This document shows positions 48,109 through 59,373 of a stretch of 64,000 bases of DNA, piece after piece. A program made the position numbers and the translations under genes. Location of the stretch: contig JAGMVK010000010.1 in NCBI GenBank assembly GCA_020747065.1, positions 2,046,001-2,110,000 of the forward strand, given 5' to 3'. This DNA comes from Cadophora sp. MPI-SDFR-AT-0126. Its lineage: Eukaryota > Ascomycota > Leotiomycetes > Helotiales > Ploettnerulaceae. Positions within the stretch are counted from its first letter, which is position 1, and the number at the start of each line of letters is the position of its first letter. Below the pieces are notes generated by a model. That model worked only from the letters and a program-made list of their open reading frames with translations. It ran no database searches and was not told the DNA's origin.

Positions 48109-48463
48109 TATTCGACTTAGTTCGGGGTCGCAAGAGAGAGGGTTGTCGGTGGTTATTGAGCCGTCGCATTGGCATAGATGCGAAGTGAGGTGAAGATTTG
48201 GGAGAGGATGTCGGGTTGAGGCTGGCGGACTCAGCTGAGCGGCAGCCTTGCGGCAATAGCATCTATCATCATTTGCATCGTTATGTCCAACGCGCGCAAG
48301 CCTGCCAATCGCTTAGCTCACCGCAGGAATTCTGGAAGTTATTGTTAGCGCGGTGCCTGACCCCTGTTGCCTCCCCCCTTTTATCTCCCACGTCTCTTTC
48401 TTGTTACTCCCTCTTCTTCTCTATCCACTTTGCGAGTACAAGCTCTTCGCCTCACTCCCAAGA

Positions 48464-49862
48464 ATGCATCCTACCCAGCTGCTGGGTTATCTCCTGCCCC
48501 TCGCTGCACTCCTCACTGCATCCCGTGCTGCGGTAGGCACCCGCGACGAGAATGCACCCGCTAAGCAGCAGCCGTTGACAGATCCGCTCTACCACAAGGA
48601 GCCGACGCACCAGGCGGCACAGCCAGAGGGCGGATCTCCCGCCACGGAGTTTCCCAGCCAGAAGGATGAGCTGCTTGATCTCTTCACGCGCCCGGACCCG
48701 GACGTGCCTGGGTACAGCCCGCTGCTCGACAACCCGAACCTCCTGGTTCATTGGCGGCCGGGCGGCAGCCTTCGCCTGTTGCAGCATCTTTACATTGCCA
48801 ATAACGGCAGCATCACGGACAGCCGCTATAACAAGGCGGACTATCGGTGGAAGCCCAGGAGCCTGCCCTTCTGTGCGGATCCGCATTTCCCTATGGCCAT
48901 AGTGGTGATGGAGCCGCATGGTGGTGCGGAGGGGAGACCGGATCGGGTGAGTAGACAACACCCTTTCAGTTGTTTATTTGCCTTACTGTTAATGTTTTTG
49001 TTTCCTTTTCCCTTTTGGGGGGCGTCTATCCAGCTTTTCCCTGGCTTACTTCGATGTGCTGAAACCCACCTAGATCCAGCTTTTCTTCACCGACTTTGAG
49101 ACAATCGCGCTGCGCTCTATCATCTGGACGGCGTCAGAAGGCTGGTATGTTGATCCCAAATATAGACCTCTGAATATGCACAATGGGTTTATTCACAGTT
49201 TTACTCCTCTTCTTTCTTATTATTCCCTATCTGCTTTTCACACTGATTAACCTTCAAATCAGGTATGAAGACACCGCATTCGGCGCGATGAACATCCCGC
49301 ACTTCGCCGGTAGCGCCACCACCTGGAGAGACCCAGCCCAAAACCTCACCCAAATCCGCCTCTTTACGCACAGACTCATATTTGAACCATCAGGGGAAGA
49401 GATCAAACTCCGCAATGGAGACATCCACACTGCGGGAAGCGCCATCTACGAGTTCGCCTGGACCACGGGCAACGGCTGGTCCGCCAGCAACGGCGGGGAC
49501 CCCATCGCACGAAGTCTCTGCGCTGTTCCCTTCATTGCACGCCGCGGAGGAGGTGCCGTCTCCGTAAGCCAAGAGCTCATGTCGCTTATCTTTTGGGACA
49601 GACCGCCCAGGTCGGGAGACGGCGCGGAGGAGTCGATGCCCTTCCAGACGGTGGCGAGTTGGACAGCGGCGGGCGGATGGAAAGTCCTAGGTCAGCGGAT
49701 TATTTTACTCTTTGATATTCTACCCATGGAAAGCGTTCCTTGCTAACATGCGTCGCAGGTAAAACGAACTTCTGGCTTGCGAAAGGCCCGTGGCCATTCG
49801 GCGACGTAGAGCTCCCGCCAGACGTGAACGAATCGTTTGAAAGGAAAAGAAAAACGGGATGA
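48464..49862 (+). CDS. Predicted secreted protein of unknown function, four exons, 359 aa
   Basis: The longer open frame begins at a GTG (48353); the ATG at 48464 gives a convincing signal peptide (MHPTQLLGYLLPLAALLTAS, cleavage likely near 22). Exons are 48464-48946, 49080-49144, 49263-49690 and 49759-49862. All three introns are GT-AG (133, 118 and 68 bp) and the joins keep frame (phases 0, 2, 1), which strongly supports the model. The mature protein is Trp-rich with blocks such as LLVHWRPGGSLRLLQHLYIA, FFTDFETIALRSIIWTASEGW, IYEFAWTTGNGWSASNGGD and NFWLAKGPWPFGDVELP, and a basic C-terminus (ERKRKTG). I do not recognise the family. It is transcribed away from the HET remnant at 48,108. It may be an extracellular or effector-like protein, but nothing beyond secretion is supported. 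Confidence 0.75.
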
Positions 49863-49995
49863 CGTAGAACAATAGATGAATCCGCCAATATTTGAAAGGC
49901 TTTTTCATGCCGGCAGACTTAATGAACTAATTAATTGGATTTCTTCACCCGCTTCGAAGATGCTCAAGCAGCATACACCAGTTTATGCTCACCGT

Positions 49996-50032
<37 letters not shown>

Positions 50033-50499
50033 GCAACACTTAGCTATAGATACGAAAATGAACACAAACAAGTTATAGCTTTGGCAAGCCAATTCAGCAT
50101 TTGTACCGTCTGTAGCTTTTCCGATCATTAGATGGATCTGCCACCAATATCACCAAGACATTGCATCTTCCCATCAACTGCTTCGCTACGTCTGAGGTAG
50201 CAACTTTCCAAAGTGAAGGACTACCAAGCATTACCATCTCATATACAAAGCTTGCTGAGTTTTTGGATGAAGCGGAGAGACTCCAACGGATAAGGCAACC
50301 AGCATTGGGGGAGCGAATTTCTTAGGACTTTCTCCAGATCTGAGGCGAGAGCCAAAGTGTTGTCAATACTACGCGTCAGCTGCTCTTGGGATGCTGGTGA
50401 CTGTTTGGGAATTTGTAAAGCTTTAATTTGAGAACGGTCACGCAACTCTCATATAAATCGCGCAAACACTCAAATTGTGACTACTCGAGGACGATATCT
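49863..50499. other. Intergenic with a 32-base G homopolymer
   Basis: G runs from 49998 to 50029. A minus-strand open frame at 50239-50445 is not recognisable. No supported gene. Confidence 0.55.
49998..50029 (+). repeat. Poly-G tract (32 G)
   Basis: An uninterrupted run of 32 guanines just 3' of the secreted-protein gene. It may be a real G-quadruplex-prone tract or an assembly/sequencing artefact. Confidence 0.9.
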
Positions 50500-50835
50500 G
50501 AAATACCAAAGCTCTCACTCCAGAATGACCTCTTCCCCTGCAATCCATACTCTCTTCACATGTTTGGTAGCAGCGATGTTGTCCACAGGATTCCCACCGA
50601 CAAGCACAAATCGGCTCTTTTCCTAACAGCAATCATTCCTCTATCCTCTAAGCGAAACTATTTCGCAGTCAAGCTTGTTGCAGCTCCCAAAGTCTCCTCG
50701 TTCGACAGACTAGCCTCCACAAGAAGTTCCAACTCGCGATAAAGAGCATCACCATCCTTCACCGCACCCATAGGCGACTGATTAGCATCGGTTCCAACCG
50801 GAATAGGTACACCGGCTTTGTGCCTTTTTTGTTTC
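50500..50835 (-). pseudogene. Amidohydrolase C-terminal relic
   Basis: The minus strand reads GVPIPVGTDANQSPMGAVKD, then LYRELELLVEASLSNEETLG and AATSLTAK, then in broken frames RLEDRGMIAVRKRADLCLS and a VWIAGEE-like end. These match the C-terminal part of metal-dependent amidohydrolases (imidazolonepropionase-like), where GTDAN carries the last metal-site Asp. Stops and frame changes are present and the N-terminal HxH part is not visible. It is a decayed enzyme gene. The assignment is from motif order only. Confidence 0.6.
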
Positions 50836-51971
50836 AGAATAGTTTAAGAGATTTTCATATATATCTGGAGATTGCAGCGACTCGGATGGGTGGCGGAGAG
50901 CTTAACCGAATGTTAGCTGTACATCGATTGAAATCGCTCATTGATATCCAACGTACGCTTCGCGACAGTTCATGACCCTATCAACGTTGTCCTACTGACG
51001 ATATGGCGTTTCTACATTCCTTATCAGTACCTTGCTAAGGCATTTGGCTGTCGAGTCCAGCAGAGACTGTGCTCAAGGTGCTAACCAGTCGATGGAGGTT
51101 GCAAAAAGATTGACACATCACTTTCACTATGGCTACTTTTTGAGTTTCGTAGAGCAGCGCACCTGAATGGTCCCTTGAGTCCGCGCCGGGGGGGATCTCC
51201 TTCTACGAGGCGCCGTCTCCCTCATCTCGAGTGCCTTCGCATCCTCTTATGCTATTCATGGAGCCCCCCTTATATAAGGCTGTAATGATGTCGGATATAT
51301 CTTCAGAGTGTTCAGCATCCGGAAGGATTGCAGCCTTCGCTGTCGCCCCTACTAGAACAGATGTCCAATCCTTCGGGGTTGATCGCTAATTCGGTTAATA
51401 ATTGAGAGGCTTGAAGTTCATTCAATCTCTTGCAACAATTCGTACATACGAACCAAAATGCTCTCTCTATTGCCAGCGGAGCTGCTTCCGACTGCAGGAT
51501 ACCCAGAGTTGGCAGAAACGGAAACTTCAATTACTGTCAATCATCCCTATAATTCGGCGAAACGAATACGCGAACGATCAAAGCTCGACCCGGAGACGAT
51601 GGCAAAGATATGCGGGAGCGCAGAAACCTGGCCTACGGATTGCTCGACCAGCATGGCATTTATGACCGGCTCACAGGATATAACGAAAGACAAAACAGAC
51701 ATAGACAGGTTTCTAGGAACGCCAATGAACAGCCCAAACAACATGCGAGACAGCTGTGATAATTTCTTTCGTCATCTTTGTTTTAACCCAATGCATGTGA
51801 AATCAAGCGTCCACCGAGCTAGTTCTCAAATTATCAAATTACATTGGCAGAAAAATCGTCTCTGATATGAACCAGATGGCAGTTGCACATGGGTATCTCC
51901 ACGCTGAAGATTCATCAACACTGACGGGTGGCGCAGACTGAAAATATGGCGTCTCAATCAACCAGCGGCTT
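50836..51971. other. Intergenic, possible further amidohydrolase decay
   Basis: The minus strand near 50,880 reads ATHPSR-like sequence that may continue the amidohydrolase relic. A plus-strand ORF at 51458-51865 (135 codons, ATG) has no recognised domain and overlaps only unassigned sequence. No gene is supported. Confidence 0.35.
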
Positions 51972-54164
51972 TTAGTTTTTGTCTCCAGCTGGCGCCTCCG
52001 CGTCCTCTTTACTCTCCTTGAATGCCTTATCATACAAGTCCTGCGAGAACGTCCTACAAATGAGTCAGTATGAAGTCACAGATCAGTGGAACACTCTTAC
52101 CTGATCCACGCCTCATCAACATCCGTGACCTGGAAATAATGAGCCGATGCCCCATGCTTCTCACACTCCGTCTTTATCTCATGCACACTCCTGATCCATT
52201 CCATGGCAGTCTCCTGATCCAAACCCTCGAATTCTTTAATCTGAGTGTCAAACCCGATCACGCCCGGGACGTACATCTCCCAAACACACGTACTGCACAC
52301 CCCTTCCAGCATTTTCATCGTCCAATCGGCGTACTCCTTGAATATGACTCTGTCCTCTTCCGTCATTTCAGAGAAGGTAACAGGTTTCCAATCCCGCAAT
52401 TTGGGTGGCATTTCAGACAGAAGAGCGAGTTGTTCTCTCGTGGTTCGGAAGAGTATTTCCGGTGACGGTTTTTGAAGAACCCAATCCTCGGCGTCCCATT
52501 GCTTGAAAATTGCAGTGCAAGGAGTGTCTCCGACACTGCGAACACTCCTTCGGCAAGCGGAGTTCCAGAGGTCGATTGTGCCACCCTTGGCGAAGAATGG
52601 CTGAAGTGAGAACTCAAGATCGGTTTCCAGGCTGTGTGGTACTATCGTGTCGTATTTTTCCCAGTGGCCGCGTCGCATTGCTGGACAGGCGTCGTACATT
52701 TGGCGTTGGAGGAAACCCAGAGCGCCGCTGCATTCCCATGAGCATGCAGTTGTCGTGGTTGACGCCGAACAGAGGAGGTACGTTTCAATTTCGGGGACAG
52801 AGAGGAAAGGATAGCAGGGGAGATCTTGGATCGCTGCCTTGAACCACTCGAGGCAGGAGATATATTCGTCTATGACTTCCAGGTCATGTTGTCGTGCTTC
52901 GGTGGTAGGGACAGCAGTGTGTTTCTCGTAATAGTTTTTCAGGATAGATATGGCTTCCTCGGTTTGAGGGGTTGGGAAGTCTCCTTGCGATGGTCCATGT
53001 CTAATGAGATATGGTATATCTCCCAACAGTTGCTTTTCCCATCCTTCCCTGAGCAGGCCTTGCTTTTTGTAAGAATCGATTGCGGCGTTGTATATCTCGT
53101 AAAAGCCGTTGCCTTCGCATCTCCTCCCAGCGGCTTCCCATATTCTAAGGAATTGCGGCAGCGAAAGTTGCTCTTGAGCCATCGACATCCCCTCTTGCCA
53201 CATGCCGAGCTTCTCCTCAAACCACTTTAGTGTGCACCAACTGCATGTTGTCGAGTGTCTTCCAGGACCATACCTCCGTTCTTCTCGATAGTAGCTATGG
53301 TCCTCCGATCTGTCGCCAGAACCCCGCTGCCCTGGATATTGAACAGCCGGCTCCTTGTAATTCATTTTCGTCGCAATAAGAAAGCGAGCAAGTCCACTAA
53401 GTCCATCCGATCGAATCTTATCAATAATGGCCCATCTCGATTGTAGGTCCACCACACAGAACCGTTGTGTATCGTTTCCAATTGGAGTTTTCTGGCAGAT
53501 GTATGACTGTCTTTCCTTCAATTCATCAACGGCAGCTGCTGGAGTCTTCTCTAGTAGCGTGGTGTTGAATGGACCTTCATAGCCGTTGAGCGTGAAGACA
53601 TCTTGGCCCGCACAAGCTGAGCTTATCGAGTTGTGAGCAGCAACCAAGGCTTCTGTACAATTTGCAGCGCAGGTGAGCCCGAAGAATTCATCTATTGACC
53701 GACCATGTAGTTGAGAAAGGCTGAACTCCGAGTTGGTTGTCCAGATAGCGGTGTGGCATGACACAACAATGAGTCCGTACCATGCTTTTAGACATTCTAC
53801 GCTCGCGCGTTTGGGGTCGACGTCAGGGTATTCTTCCACAAAATTGAGGGCCCTGTTTGTGGAAGGTGGACCTGTTGGCTTTTCGGGTTTAGACTTCGAC
53901 GGGGATTCGTCGAGCGGTAAGAAATATCCAAGAACAAGACAAATGATGATAAAGCATCCAAGAGTGGTGATGATGCTGACCATGACGGTGCTGAGGGAAG
54001 TTCTTTTGCTTGTGGGGGGACCATTTGATCGGCGGCAAGGCTTCTCCGTCGGCGGCAGGGTTGTCGTGATAGGGCTCGAAGTCTAGGGCGGGTTCATCAG
54101 CTGCTGTGTAACTGACTGTCTCAGGAGCGTCCATTTTCTCCCTAATTGCTTTCTCGTTCGACAT
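51972..54164 (-). CDS. Membrane-anchored Cys-containing protein of unknown function
   Basis: The main exon is 53983-52101 (ATG 53983). A 47-bp intron (52054-52100, GTAAGAG..TTGTAG) leads to a last exon 52053-51972 ending KAFKESKEDAEAPAGDKN. From ATG 53983 the protein has 654 residues: a hydrophobic segment at 4-23 (IITTLGCFIIICLVLGYF), then a large luminal or extracellular part with Cys clusters (TCSWC at about 246-250; about 402-435 including CSWEC and CPAMRR). An earlier ATG at 54164 opens an acidic cytosolic-tail-like frame (MSNEKAIREKMDAPETVSYT) that would join the main frame if the C6 run at 54014-54019 had five bases. The real N-terminus may therefore be 54164 with a one-base error or mutation. 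No domain is recognised. A type II membrane protein is likely. Confidence 0.7.
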
Positions 54165-54439
54165 GTTTGCATGTTGGTGAGGGAAAGGAGAGAGGGCGTC
54201 TGTTGGTTCTTGGAAGGTCAAATGCGCGGAACGCCTCTTAATTTTAATCTTCTGGGCCGTCTTCCTGTTACAACCAGCTGCGCCACAGAACCGCAGCCAG
54301 AAGCCCGCCAGGGACTGGGCAACAAAAATGTGCTTGCGGGTGGTTATCAACTTGTCGATGTCCGACTTACAAACATATTTCGTGTGAGCTTTTCGACAGC
54401 CGTCGTTGTTTCTCTTGGCATAAAGGCTAGTTAATTCAT

Positions 54440-54800
54440 CGTCCTCGTGATCCTAGCATGGCTGGGCTTGCGACTACAAGCCACACCCGTTCAAGGTTCC
54501 GATTCGCTACACTGTCAAAGGTGCTTGCAAAGAAGCCAGGCCCGGACATTGAAGGGCAAGCGATCATTGAACATTGGCAGGCTGAGGCCCAACGTACTTT
54601 TATACAGCGAGCCTCACCCAGGTGACAAAGAGATCCTGCAAACTGCTAAGCATGATTTAAGAATATACCCGGAGCTGGTGTTGATCGTTGGCAAGAAGCG
54701 CTAGGGATTCCTGGCGTTCGGTCGATAGCAGCAGACTTTTTGCCACGCTGCCCAAGAGCGTGGATGGGGCAAGTTTTGGATCAGCAAGGAGGCGTTAATG
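54440..54800 (+). pseudogene. Sirtuin (NAD-dependent deacetylase) relic
   Basis: The plus strand reads LHCQRC, then IGRLRPNVLLYSEPHPGD and HDLRIYPELVLIVG, continuing in another frame as LGIPGVRSIAADF. This is the order of the zinc-binding module, the P-N-V-x-x-Y-x-E-x-H substrate/NAD loop and the D-L-x-L-V-x-G-T-S-L strand of sirtuins, closest to the fungal Hst3/4-like form (family knowledge). The catalytic His region is not visible and the frame is broken (TAG after VGKKR). A decayed fragment of a larger gene. Confidence 0.6.
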
Positions 54801-55611
54801 TGGAGTGTAAAAGTCCCTTGTGATATGTCCTCATAGGAGAGTGCAATAAGGTTGTTCCCCTAGATATTTTGAAATTGTCTAATTAATTCACATTTATATC
54901 ACTCCGAGCCATTCTCAACTTCGCTCCGAAAAGAGGGCCTATTAGCAGCATGGAGTATTTACAAGTTCAATATGGGAAATATAAATTCAAGTCATACGAC
55001 GATTAAAAGGCGAGGATTCCAGAGGCTTGGAACGTTATTGTTACTCCTGGTTTATTACGTTAATTGAGAGTATCCCGGAGCGTATGAAAGCTATAATTGA
55101 CGCAGATGGGAAATTCACAAAATATTAATAATAGTTATTAATAGATACTCTTATAATCTTCAAGTGTTACTTTGATTATTGTAAAATTTGATGATTCTGC
55201 CAGAATTCTGCCCGCTTTAGGCGGCGAGACAAAACTTTGGGCATGTACCTCCGTACATGGCGATGGCATAAACGATTCTTCTTCGTCGGGAAATAAGATG
55301 CGATACACCTCCTTCATCTTTCCTTCTTCCCCTTGATCTTGCTGCCCCCCCCCCCCCCGGATTTGAACAGCTTCTCTTGCTCCTTGTCAAAACCCTCGTG
55401 CGACTCTTTATCTCGGATCTCACAGCTCTGAGGAGCTTTATGATGCTGTTTCGGTTCTGATTCGCTTCTAAAAAGGCGGCTGCATCTCGCGCATTGGATT
55501 GGAAGAGCATTTCGCCGATAAAGATGCTCCCTGGTGTAACATTAGAGTTGGCCACAATTCGCCAAGAGAATCCCGCGACTCACTTTACTCGATGCACTGT
55601 ATCGACCTTAT
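54801..55611. other. Intergenic with a 14-base C homopolymer
   Basis: C14 at 55345-55358 lies inside a minus-strand frame (55217-55555) that starts at GTG and is not recognisable. Otherwise featureless. It adjoins the 3' end of the DUF6536 pseudogene. Confidence 0.45.
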
Positions 55612-58251
55612 TTAGCTTCTATCTCCCTTCATAAATCCAGCGTACAGAGTGCCATCTACGAGTGGTCGTACTTCCTCATTTGAGAACGAGCAATGTCCTA
55701 CACCCTCTGACATCTCACTACACCCCCACTGCAACTTCTCCCTAGATGCTACCTCTCCATTACCACCTTTGAGATGACAAGCAGCAGAAATCAGAGCACT
55801 ACAATTAGCTGCAATAGGCATTCCGCTCTTAAAACGCCTGAAACCAGAAACAAGAACGAGATCAAGAGGGCAAATGATATCACGGTAGTGCAAAGAGCCG
55901 CAAGAGGGGAGTACCCCACACTGACGAAGCTTTGCTCTCTCATAAGGGAACGATGAACTGCATCTAAGTCGATGTTTGAGTAATCTATATTTGGCCAGCC
56001 ACTTCTCTCCACGGCAACGGGGAAAATCGATTGCGAGAGAAGCCAATGCAACACCGCAAAAATGGCAAGAAAAGGAACACCGTAGCGATAAGGAACTTGT
56101 AGAAAATAAGTACTTCTCTGCTCACCACGGGGTTCAGACGAGACCCGCAAGCTTCTTCGCTCGGTTGAGTAGCGATTCCACTCCCAGGAAGTGAGCATCC
56201 GAGTTAAGAGTCCATTCCAGATGAATTGCGTGAATGCCAATATGACTTGTAGTGTGTTGACTACGACGGCTGCACGGGCGATGGCCCCTGGGTTAAAAGC
56301 CGGGCTGCCGCCGAAAGAGACGAGGGTATTTATATTGGGTTTTCCGAGGCCGAGATGGAAGGAATCATAAATGGAATTCACGGTCTTTACACTGTCGAAG
56401 GTGCTTAGGGAGAGGTCGATACCGACGGCGAGGCCGCTGATGCAGGCGGATAAGACTAAAAACATCCTGTGGAAGTCAGGTTAGGCACTCTTATTTTGCC
56501 CTTTGTCTAAAAAGAAGCAGAAAAGTTGAAAGTTAGAGCACTAATAATAAAGATAGAAACGTGAAATTTCACCCTGTCACTTACCAGAATCCAAACCCCC
56601 ACCATTTCGATTTCCTCACAGCACGAAACCATCGGTAGCATCTTCTTATATGGAACCGGTGCTCGAGCCCATTTCGAGTGTTCGAAATCTAAACGATTGC
56701 GAAGACACATCCCGACAGTTGTCTCGTCCTCTACTTCCAGGAAACTAGAGATAGCGTCACCAATAGTCATGATAGGACTCTCCTTCATCGAGAAGACAAG
56801 AAATGCCATCAAGATGGCTTTGACCAAATTTTATTAAAATTTAATTAAATATAATGAGGTTTTTATTTGTTTTATACATGAATAGTCTTTATATTTTAAA
56901 TGAAACTTTCACTAATGGTTATAGATCAGAAATATTAGATATAATATCCTTAGCAGCTATTTTATGTGGAATATTAGTTATAATGTTAATATTTTTTTTA
57001 GCCTTAACTTTAGGGTTTGCTTTTGAATTAGGTAAAAATGCGTTAAAAATTGATAGTAGACAATTCAACACTATTACCGTGATCGCGAGATCCAAGTTAA
57101 ATATGAGTTTGCAGCTCTCTTCTATCTTCTCAGCCACGCAATAAATAACTCGATTTCCAAAAGGCGCGAGGCTGGAGGCGTGTGCACGGAGGGAACTCAT
57201 GGTTTCGCCGTCCCAGGATTCTTGGCCAAAGAGATCGTAATCGGGGTTCTTTAATAACCAGGGGATGGTGTCTCGATAGCCTGTGATTTGGGTGTAATCT
57301 AACACGGGTTGGAAGAATTCCAAGACTATTCCAGAGTGAGTGGAATCTGTGAAGGAGAGCGGGGTGCTGGCAGGGAGGTAGGGTTGGATAATTGTGACAT
57401 TGCTGGATATGAGGAAGACGTTTCCGTAGGTGGTCTGGAATGCTACGTTGTACACATCGATGCACGCCACATTGTCTAATCGAGTGTAACTGGATGAGGA
57501 GGAAGCGTCACTCCATGCCTTTTGTGCAACTTTAAACTTGATGTCGGCTCCTCCTAGTTCGGAGTACCCAAAACGCTCGGTTGCAACGAAGGAGACATTT
57601 TGTGCTGTCGGACTGATTGCCCCTGGATTTGCAGAATATATATAATAATCCTGGCCAGAGATAGAGAAGATTATTGTGGAGTTGTAACTGGTGTTCGTCA
57701 GCCAAGATCCATTCCCAATCCTCTGATAATGAAGCAAAATAATTTGTTTCGACGTGGATTTAAATCCACTTAACATTCCCAGAATCGCAACGAGAGAGAA
57801 TTTCAATGCTCTAATCTACCTACAATAAATGAAGCGGGAGCGTCGTCAAAGCCAAAAACGCCCAGGCCCATCTCTTCCAGCTTGCTACACCCCCTAAGCT
57901 CCTCATACTCCTTACCCCGATATCCATCCAAGAACCCTTTTCATGACTCTTATCTATCTCTCTCCTAGTTGGGGCACTTAGACATTGCATGCAGTAATTA
58001 CTGGCTCCAAGTAAAATGGTACTGAGAACGTTGATGATGACGTGGATTCCGGCGCTTAGGGTTTGCGCCTTTGAGCAGGAGCCGGTATAGAGCAAGTGGA
58101 GTCCGTTGTCGTCTCTTCGATGCTTGGTGATGACCCATAAGGTGATTGCTACATTGAAAATACACACTAGACTTGAGAAGACCGCACTGATCAGAACGCC
58201 GAAGCGCCAGCCGACGAGAAGATCTTTCCATTTGCGCTTTTCTTGGGACAT
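55612..58251 (-). pseudogene. DUF6536-type multi-spanning membrane protein gene, interrupted
   Basis: ATG 58251 opens the family's characteristic start: WKDLLVGWRFGVLISAVFSS, LHLLYTGSCSKAQTLSAGIH, VLSTILLGASNYCMQCLSAP, TRREIDKSHEKG, LTTLPLHLL. A 136-bp intron (57688-57823) joins to FYNSTIIFSISGQDYYIY. The exon is cut between VIVLN and LVKAILMAFLVFSMKES by a 235-bp foreign insert (56831-57065); removing it restores codons exactly. Further on, a one-base shift lies near 56,635-56,650, a 118-bp intron at 56467-56584, and another one-base shift near 55,840, before the typical end (IAANCSALISAACHL, GVGHCSFSNEEVRPLVDGTLYA). Known: family of fungal integral membrane proteins without assigned function. 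Four to five membrane spans are visible. The insert alone destroys the frame. Confidence 0.8.
56831..57065 (+). other. nad3: Nuclear insertion of mitochondrial DNA (NUMT) carrying the nad3 3' end
   Basis: An AT-rich 235-bp segment lies inside a GC-balanced exon. On the plus strand it encodes an uninterrupted hydrophobic frame ending FELGKNALKIDSRQ, the conserved C-terminus of fungal mitochondrial NADH dehydrogenase subunit 3 (complex I). The host gene reads straight across when the segment is removed (ATAGTGTTGAAT joined to TTGGTCAAAGCC on the minus strand). The junctions share a few bases (CAAATT on the left, CAATT on the right), as in microhomology-mediated end joining. Seen: insert, junctions, C-terminal motif. 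Known: this ending is typical of nad3. Inferred: organelle-to-nucleus transfer. Confidence 0.75.
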
Positions 58252-59373
58252 TGTAGTAGAGAGGATCGGTCGATATTGAATGGGCGAATGAAGACTCTTA
58301 GATATTGTTGATGTCGACGAGAAGCTTTTGAGGAGCAAGTATTAAATATGGTGGAGAAGGGGGATGATAAAGCACGGCGCCTTTCAATTTGGCTAAATCC
58401 TTCAGCCTCAAGGATCCTGGTATTAAGGCTGAGCAATGTCATATGACAACTGCTTGACGCCCTTTATTCATCCTCAACACCCATGATTGAAGCATTGATT
58501 CCTCTCGGGAAAGCCTTGTGGCTGAGATCCACCCTACCAATTGGATTAGAAGATATCATTATCTGACGACTTATAAAACACTAGAACCAGTCGTCTTTAA
58601 CCCAAATAACGGACACAAAACTTGAGTCTTATCAGAATTCCACCAGAGAGAGCTGGATAAATAGGGCGAATACCTGGTGTCACTCACCTAGGCGATGCGC
58701 AGGGTCCGGACCGGCACATACTACAGTAAAATGAGGCAGGGGACGTTACTTTCCCTACTCGTTCTCGATAATTTTCCCCCTTCGTGAGCCTCGTCCGTTA
58801 GGAGTTACGGTGGAATGGAAGTGCAAGTACCCCGCAGACACGGGACTGGGGCACAGCGAACGCACAGCAACACGGTCCAGAACGCATACATACTTAGTTG
58901 ATGTCACGACACGGCTGTCATCGGCGGCATCAACGGCACGGAATAGGCAAGAGGCAATAGCGCAGTGCTCGTTGAGGTCACTCATCGTGAAAATCCCATT
59001 TGCCCTGAACGCCGAATACGCCATTCCTTTCCTATCTAGAGTAACGTACGTACGGTAGAGCTTCCTACGCAGAAGCAGGCTAGCTAGTTACAGATGGATG
59101 ATGGACATGCATACACATGCATGCCGATAACGAATGACGGTATACTTCGTACAGGTTGGTCATGTTTCCCCAGCTTTGAGCTTCTAAGGAAGGAGAGTAG
59201 AAATGCAGATCCGTTCAGAAGGGAGGTGTAGATCGACAGTCAGAGAAAGAAAAAAAACCCCCACACACAACACACGGGATGCGATAGGATACAACACACA
59301 CACGCATCCAAGAATAGCGGAAAACTCAATCAGGCGAACAGCAGCAGATGGCGTTCAATCAGTCAACAATCAA
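58252..59373. other. Intergenic, no supported gene
   Basis: Promoter side of the DUF6536 pseudogene and 3' flank of the AflR-like gene. Opposite-strand frames at 58755-59058 are short and unrecognised. A pyrimidine/purine-alternating CA-rich stretch lies near 59,260-59,310. Confidence 0.5.

Noticed and set aside
51458..51865. 135-codon plus-strand ORF with ATG
   Set aside because: No recognisable motif and no splice or context support. It lies among pseudogene debris.
55217..55555. 112-codon minus-strand ORF containing the poly-C tract
   Set aside because: GTG start, the homopolymer inside the frame yields a Gly run, and no family was recognised.
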